DNA of 64,000 nt from Haloglomus litoreum. GTDB taxonomy: Archaea > Halobacteriota > Halobacteria > Halobacteriales > Haloarculaceae. The stretch lies in the NCBI RefSeq assembly GCF_029338515.1, contig NZ_CP119988.1, positions 2,232,001-2,296,000 on the forward strand. Reading direction: 5' to 3'. Every line of letters starts with the position of its first letter. The first letter of the stretch is position 1. Both the position numbers and the translations under genes were made by a program. Shown here piece by piece: positions 59,921-64,000 of the stretch. Below the pieces are notes generated by a model. It saw only the letters and a list, made by a program, of their open reading frames with translations. It was not told the DNA's origin and did not search any database.

Positions 59921-60874
59921 TCAGACCACGCGGTTGACGAGGTCGTCCAGGTCGCCCGCGACGAACCGGCGGTAGTTCCGCGCGAACAGGTCGGCGTTGC
60001 GCCGCCAGTAGTTGGGGGTCGAGCCCGCGTTGTGCGGCGTGAGGACGACATCGGAGCGCTCCCAGAGCGGGGAGTCCGTCGGGAGCGGCTCGCGCTCGAA
60101 CACGTCGAGGGCCGCGCCGCGGATGGTCCCCTCGCGGAGCGCCGCGACGAGTGCGTCTTGGTCGACGAGGCCGCCGCGGCCGACGTTCACGAGGACGGCG
60201 TGGTCGCGCATCCTCGCGAGTTCCGAGGCCCCCACGAGTCCCCGGGTCTCGTCGGTCAGCGGACAGGTCAGGACCACGTAGTCCGACCGCTCGAGCAGGG
60301 TCGTCAGGTCCCCGGTGCCGTACGCCTCGTCGACGGCCGGGTGCATCGACGCCGGGTGGCGGCTGAGCCCGAGCGTCTCGGCGCCGACGGCATCGAGGAG
60401 TTCGGCCACGCGGCCGCCGATGGCGCCGACGCCGACGATGCCGACGGTCTCGTCCCGGAGCTCGCGCCCCCCGAACCAGTCCCACTCCCCCTCGACCTGC
60501 TGGCGGACCGCCCGATGGAGGCGCCGTTCGAACGTCAGCAGGTACCCGAGCACCTGCTCGGCGACGGGCTCGGCCCCGACCCCCGACGCATTGGTGAGGA
60601 CCACCCCCCGCTCGCGCAGTCCGCCGATGTCGTACCCGTCCACACCCGCGGTGAGGGCGTGGATCCACCGCGGCGAGACCTCGGGGACGCCCAGGTCTCG
60701 GGGCGGCTCGAACGTGACGAGGACGCGCACGTCGTCGAGGTCGGTCGGCTCCAGGTCGTCGGGCTGCAGGGTCCCGACCCGGATATCGGGGAGCCGCTCC
60801 TCGATGGCCGCGGCCAGTCGGCCGGCTCCGGGTGCCTCGTGGACCACGACCGTCCGCGGGAGCGTCCGGCCCAT
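59921..60874 (-). CDS. D-2-hydroxyacid dehydrogenase
   Basis: A 317-residue NAD-dependent enzyme. GIVGVGAIGGRVAELL is the dinucleotide loop, VNVGRGGLVDQDAL holds the catalytic Arg, VFEREPLP the Glu, and LTPHNAG the His of the D-isomer-specific triad. It interconverts 2-oxo and D-2-hydroxy acids. It is third in an operon, its ATG 2 bases after the GNAT stop. Within a flippase locus it may make a hydroxyacid for decoration, or belong to unrelated metabolism. Confidence 0.92.
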   Translation of the reverse strand: MGRTLPRTVVVHEAPGAGRLAAAIEERLPDIRVGTLQPDDLEPTDLDDVRVLVTFEPPRDLGVPEVSPRWIHALTAGVDGYDIGGLRERGVVLTNASGVGAEPVAEQVLGYLLTFERRLHRAVRQQVEGEWDWFGGRELRDETVGIVGVGAIGGRVAELLDAVGAETLGLSRHPASMHPAVDEAYGTGDLTTLLERSDYVVLTCPLTDETRGLVGASELARMRDHAVLVNVGRGGLVDQDALVAALREGTIRGAALDVFEREPLPTDSPLWERSDVVLTPHNAGSTPNYWRRNADLFARNYRRFVAGDLDDLVNRVV

Positions 60875-60876
60875 GG

Positions 60877-61980
60877 TCACCGGGTGTCCTGCTCGAGTCC
60901 GCGCAACGCCCAGCCATCGCGGTCGTGGACGGCCCCGAGGGCAGGGTGGTCGGTCAGCGGATACGCGACGAGCGTGCTCGGGTCCGAGACCGCCGAGAGC
61001 GGCGGGAACAGGTCCGACAGGAAGCCCAGCTCCCGGAGCAGGCCCCCCGGGAGCCCCAGCCCGGAGATGGCGACCACGTCGGCGTCGGCGTGGTCGCGGA
61101 CCACGGCCCGGAGCAGTCCACGGAGCACGCCCGTCTCGCGGTCGGCCACCGTCAGTGGGGACAGCTCGACCACTTCTGCCGCACGCGTGGGCTCCTCGGG
61201 GTCCGTCCCCACGACGGCAGCCGCCCGTGGCCTCCCACCACGGCGCGCGACGTACGTGGTGTACTCCCGGGTCGGGTTGTGGAGCCGCCAGGCGTAGAAC
61301 CGCTCGTCCCGGTGCGCGTGGAGCCGGGCCGGGGGAGCACGGGCGGCGATCGACGCGAGCACCCCGACCGGTGGCGCCCCGTGCGAGTCGACGGTCACGT
61401 CGTCGGGGGGTGCGCTGGCGAACGCGTCCCGGGCACGCAGGGTGACACTCGCCGCGGCGTCGGCCAGCCGGCCGAGGCCACGGCCGGCGTCGAGGAACGC
61501 GCCGGCCCGCTGGATCCGGTAGTGCGTCGGGACCCGGCGGACGGTCTTCCACCCGTGCTTGAGGCTGCCGGCCAGCGTCGCGCTGTTGGGGAAGTTGAAC
61601 AGCAGGGCGGTCTCCCGGTCGGCGTAGCGCTCGACCATCAGCTCCGTCATCCGGGAGTAGAGCCCCTGCCGCCGGTGGTCGGGGTGGACCATCGTATCGC
61701 AGGGCTGGAGCGCCGGGAGCGGCTCGCCCGCCCCGCCGGCGGAGAGTTCGAACGGCATGGCGGCCTTCGCGCCGACCACAGTTCCCCGGTGGGTCGCGAC
61801 GACGATGGGGACGTGCGCCGTGTACGGGTCCGAGACGTACTTCCAGTCGAACCACGCCCGGCTCCCGCCGCCGAACACCTCCCCGTACAGGTCGAGGAAC
61901 CCCGCACGGTCACCCGCCTCGAGGTCGAAGGGCCGCACCTCGTAGCCGGAGGTGTCCTGCCCGTGGGTCGAGACGGGCAT
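60877..61980 (-). CDS. GNAT-family N-acetyltransferase-like protein
   Basis: A 367-residue protein. The N-terminal GNAT domain has YGEVFGGGSRAWFDWKYV, a donor-binding MVHPDHRRQGLYSRMTELMVE (R-x2-G-x pattern) and LLFNFPNSATLAGSLKHGWK. The second half resembles a diverged second acyltransferase-like domain. The ATG at 61980 overlaps the CoA-transferase stop. The substrate is unknown; in this locus an acyl group on a sugar is plausible. Confidence 0.85.
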   Translation of the reverse strand: MPVSTHGQDTSGYEVRPFDLEAGDRAGFLDLYGEVFGGGSRAWFDWKYVSDPYTAHVPIVVATHRGTVVGAKAAMPFELSAGGAGEPLPALQPCDTMVHPDHRRQGLYSRMTELMVERYADRETALLFNFPNSATLAGSLKHGWKTVRRVPTHYRIQRAGAFLDAGRGLGRLADAAASVTLRARDAFASAPPDDVTVDSHGAPPVGVLASIAARAPPARLHAHRDERFYAWRLHNPTREYTTYVARRGGRPRAAAVVGTDPEEPTRAAEVVELSPLTVADRETGVLRGLLRAVVRDHADADVVAISGLGLPGGLLRELGFLSDLFPPLSAVSDPSTLVAYPLTDHPALGAVHDRDGWALRGLEQDTR

Positions 61981-63263
61981 CAGTCCTCGCCACCCCCGAC
62001 GCGGTCGTCGACCGCCCCACCCTGGTCTCCAGCGGCGGGATTGCCGCCGCCCACCGCCGGGGATTCGCCACGGCTCCCGGTCGTGGGGTCCGTGGCAGCA
62101 CCGTCGGGCATCGAGCCCTCGGTCCATGGCCCGACCTCCTCGCGGTGTTCGTCGAGGACGGGTGCCCGCTCCCCCGGTGCCGGCGGGGTCTCGGTCATCT
62201 TGATGGGGGACCCGGCGACCTGGACACGCCGGTCGCTGCCGGGCTGGGTCACCTCGTGGAGCATCTCGCGGTCGTGGACCATCCGGTCGGCGAACACCTC
62301 GGCCACGTCACGGACCGGCGCGCAGGGGACATCCGAGCCCAGCGCCCCACAGACCTGCTCGCTCGTCCGGCTGCGGGTCCAGTCGGCGATGACCGGTCGG
62401 ATGCGGTCACGGGCGGCCAGGCGGGCCTGGCTGTCGGGGTAGGTGGCGGTCCACTCCGGGCGGCCGATGGCGTCGCACAGTGCCGACCAGTGGTTGTCGC
62501 CGATGGCCGCGATGACGACCTGGCCGTCGACGGTCTCGAACCCGTCGTACGGGAAGAGGGTCGGATGTGCATTCCCCCGTCGCCCCGGCACCTCGCCGGT
62601 GTAGGAGTGCTGGTAGACGGTCCGCTCGCAGAGGCTGATCATGCTGTCGTACATCGCGGTGTCGACGAACTGCCCCTCGCCGGTCCGCTCGCGGTGGTGC
62701 AGCGCCCCCAGGATGCCGACCGCGCTGAGTGCGCCGGTGAAGATGTCGCCGATGCCCAGTCCGACCTTCGTCGGCGGGTCGTCGGGCTGCCCGTTCACCT
62801 GCATGACGCCCGACAGCGCCTGCACGATGAGGTCGTAGGCGGGCATCTCCTGGCGGGCCGTCGCGCCGGTCCGTGGGTCGCCGAAGCCACGGATGGCGGC
62901 GTACACCAGGCCGGGGTTGCGCTCGCGGAGGCGCTCGTATCCCAGGCCGAGCGAGGTCATCGTCCCGGCGCGGAAGTTCTCGACCAGCACGTCCGCGCGG
63001 TCGACCAGGTCGAGGAACGCCTCGCGGTCGGCGTCGGACTGGAGGTCGAGCTCCAGGCTCCGCTTGCCCCGGTTGATGCTCTGGAAGTAGCCGCCGTACG
63101 GGTCGTCCTCGCCGAGGAACGGCGGCACGTCGCGGACCAGGTCCCCGCCAGGAGGTTCGACCTTCACAACGTCCGCTCCCATGTCGGCCAGCAGCATCGT
63201 GCAGTACGGCCCCCCGAGTACTCGCGTCATGTCGAGCACACGCACTCCGGTAAGCGAGCTCAT
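61980..63263 (-). CDS. family III CoA-transferase (CaiB/BaiF)
   Basis: A 427-residue protein. VRVLDMTRVLGGPYCTMLLADMGADVVKVEPPGGD is the family start, INRGKRSLELDL and NFRAGTM follow, and FVDTAMYDSM contains the region of the catalytic Asp. The last ~50 residues are a Gly/Asp-rich acidic tail absent from typical members. It moves CoA between carboxylic acids, such as succinyl- or mesaconyl-CoA. It heads an operon with GNAT and D-2-hydroxyacid dehydrogenase genes. The start is 32 bases after a CATAACA element. Confidence 0.9.
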   Translation of the reverse strand: MSSLTGVRVLDMTRVLGGPYCTMLLADMGADVVKVEPPGGDLVRDVPPFLGEDDPYGGYFQSINRGKRSLELDLQSDADREAFLDLVDRADVLVENFRAGTMTSLGLGYERLRERNPGLVYAAIRGFGDPRTGATARQEMPAYDLIVQALSGVMQVNGQPDDPPTKVGLGIGDIFTGALSAVGILGALHHRERTGEGQFVDTAMYDSMISLCERTVYQHSYTGEVPGRRGNAHPTLFPYDGFETVDGQVVIAAIGDNHWSALCDAIGRPEWTATYPDSQARLAARDRIRPVIADWTRSRTSEQVCGALGSDVPCAPVRDVAEVFADRMVHDREMLHEVTQPGSDRRVQVAGSPIKMTETPPAPGERAPVLDEHREEVGPWTEGSMPDGAATDPTTGSRGESPAVGGGNPAAGDQGGAVDDRVGGGED

Positions 63264-63636
63264 TGGCCGGAATGGGTCGGGTTATCGTTTTGTTATGCTG
63301 AGCTTGTACGGAGCCGCCCGGCCGTACCGTCCGACTACGGTGGTCGGATCACGGGCCCGTCGGCCGTCTCGGCCGGGCAGGGCGGCCTCCGGCCGTCGGA
63401 ACGTGGGGGCCAGTCGCCGATGGGCGAGCCTCGCCGCATCGTAGCGGTTGGCCGGCGCAGCGGTCACCCTGTACGGACGGTCTCAGGTACCAAAGAATGG
63501 GATGCATAGGGAGCAATCCCAGCGAGCTGTGTGAGCCCACGAGGGCGGTGACCCGGGCAGATCCCGGCCTCGTGTGCATAGTCGGCTAGCAGTCGTGTGA
63601 GATTAGTTATATACCGATTACCGCGACGGCCAGGCG
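63264..63636. other. intergenic region with an orphan promoter
   Basis: Besides the CoA-transferase promoter it contains a strong TATA-like GGTATATAACT on the minus strand (63605-63613), 30 bases before an ATG at 63579 that opens a 76-codon, basic ORF (63349-63579). Either a small RNA, a leader or a chance site. Confidence 0.45.
63290..63298 (-). promoter_or_regulatory. GCATAACAA promoter element of the CoA-transferase operon
   Basis: Minus-strand GCATAACAAAA centred about 32 bases before ATG 63263. A second GATAAC word lies at 63281-63286. Confidence 0.6.
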
Positions 63637-63984
63637 TCAGACCTCTCCGCCCTCGGCCCCACCCGAGGTGGACGCCACCCCGGGGAGCGAGACGCGGCCG
63701 AGCTCATCGTCGTAGTCGAGCGCGTCGAAGGTGGCCAGGACGGGGACGTACTGGCGGACGAGTGCGAGATGGGTCGCCCGGTAGGGGTCCCCGCTGGTTC
63801 CGGGGTCGCGTGGCCACCCGCGCTCCTCGACCAGCGCCCGCGTCAGCGAGGACAGCGAACACGCCCCGTCGAACTCGACGAGCGTCAGGAGGACCGCCCG
63901 GTACTGCTCGTCCGAACGGAGCCCTCGCGGGAGTCGGTCGGCCAGGGCTGGCGGGAGGCCCTGGGTGCCAGTGCGGTCGACCAC
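63637..63984 (-). CDS. DUF7344-like winged-helix protein, possibly cut at the window edge
   Basis: A 115-residue frame from a GTG at 63984: YRAVLLTLVEFDGACSLSSLTRALVEERG then YRATHLALVRQYVPVLATFDALDYDDELGRVSL, the winged-helix pattern of DUF7344, with a Gly/Glu tail. The frame stays open to base 64000, so the true start may lie beyond the window. It resembles the gene at 54301-54693 in layout. Confidence 0.7.
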   Translation of the reverse strand: MVDRTGTQGLPPALADRLPRGLRSDEQYRAVLLTLVEFDGACSLSSLTRALVEERGWPRDPGTSGDPYRATHLALVRQYVPVLATFDALDYDDELGRVSLPGVASTSGGAEGGEV

Positions 63985-64000
63985 GCCCCCGCTCCCTGTC

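Overview
The window is about 64 kb of a haloarchaeal (class Halobacteria) chromosome. This is supported by very high G+C coding DNA, strongly acidic proteins, Tat (twin-arginine) signal peptides, TATA-like elements about 26-32 bp before start codons (leaderless transcription), CetZ, HalOD1 and DUF7344-type proteins, and a Bat-like PAS/GAF/HTH regulator. I see no rRNA, tRNA, CRISPR array, transposase or prophage gene.

Layout. 1-4.7 kb: housekeeping genes (end of rsmA, a MscS channel, a HemK2 methyltransferase) and a pair of MetE-like methionine synthase proteins, the first of which lacks both cysteine zinc ligands. 4.7-9.75 kb: a five-gene operon with 4-bp overlaps throughout: Tat/lipobox solute-binding protein, two permeases, ATPase and a metallophosphoesterase. 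10-13 kb: a membrane protein, a 3-hydroxyacyl-CoA dehydrogenase and a BAAT-like acyl-CoA hydrolase. 13-17.2 kb: a DUF1998 helicase and a DEDD exonuclease side by side, matching the bacterial MrfA/MrfB (YprA/YprB) repair pair. 17-20.5 kb: NUDIX hydrolase, CetZ and small proteins.

20.6-49.8 kb is mainly a surface-glycan island: an LpxD-like acyltransferase, Gfo/Idh oxidoreductase, GalE-like epimerase, phosphodiesterase, a TrmB regulator, a large membrane protein with a Thr/Pro tail, a GT4 glycosyltransferase, a FemAB/GNAT-like acyltransferase, two deacetylase-like proteins, WecB, a DUF354 transferase, an ATP-grasp ligase, two paralogous Tat-exported right-handed beta-helix proteins, a VWA/CARDB protein and GlmS. 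Small conserved proteins such as dodecin are interspersed. 50-58 kb is a regulatory and signalling stretch (zinc-ribbon microproteins, winged HTH, Bat-like regulator, DUF7344, HalOD1, PRC-barrel, TraB-like protein) with a GT2 glycosyltransferase inside it. 58.2-63.3 kb returns to glycan functions: a flippase, then an operon of family III CoA-transferase, GNAT acyltransferase and D-2-hydroxyacid dehydrogenase.

The most unusual signal is in how the glycan genes begin. Several do not start about 30 bp behind their promoter. Instead the promoter (often reading GCATAACGAA on the coding strand) sits about 26-38 bp before the ATG of a short ORF of 11-63 codons, and that ORF stops on, or within 3 bases of, the start codon of the main gene (main-gene starts at 35007/35016, 41032, 43658, 44489, 46549, 55216 and 59722; weaker at glmS). 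This looks like systematic leader-ORF translational coupling or a family of overlooked microproteins. A shared near-palindromic 20-mer (CCCCGGKTAGCTACGGATAC) and two perfect palindromes before regulator genes are further candidate control sites. All functional calls come from reading motifs; no searches were run.
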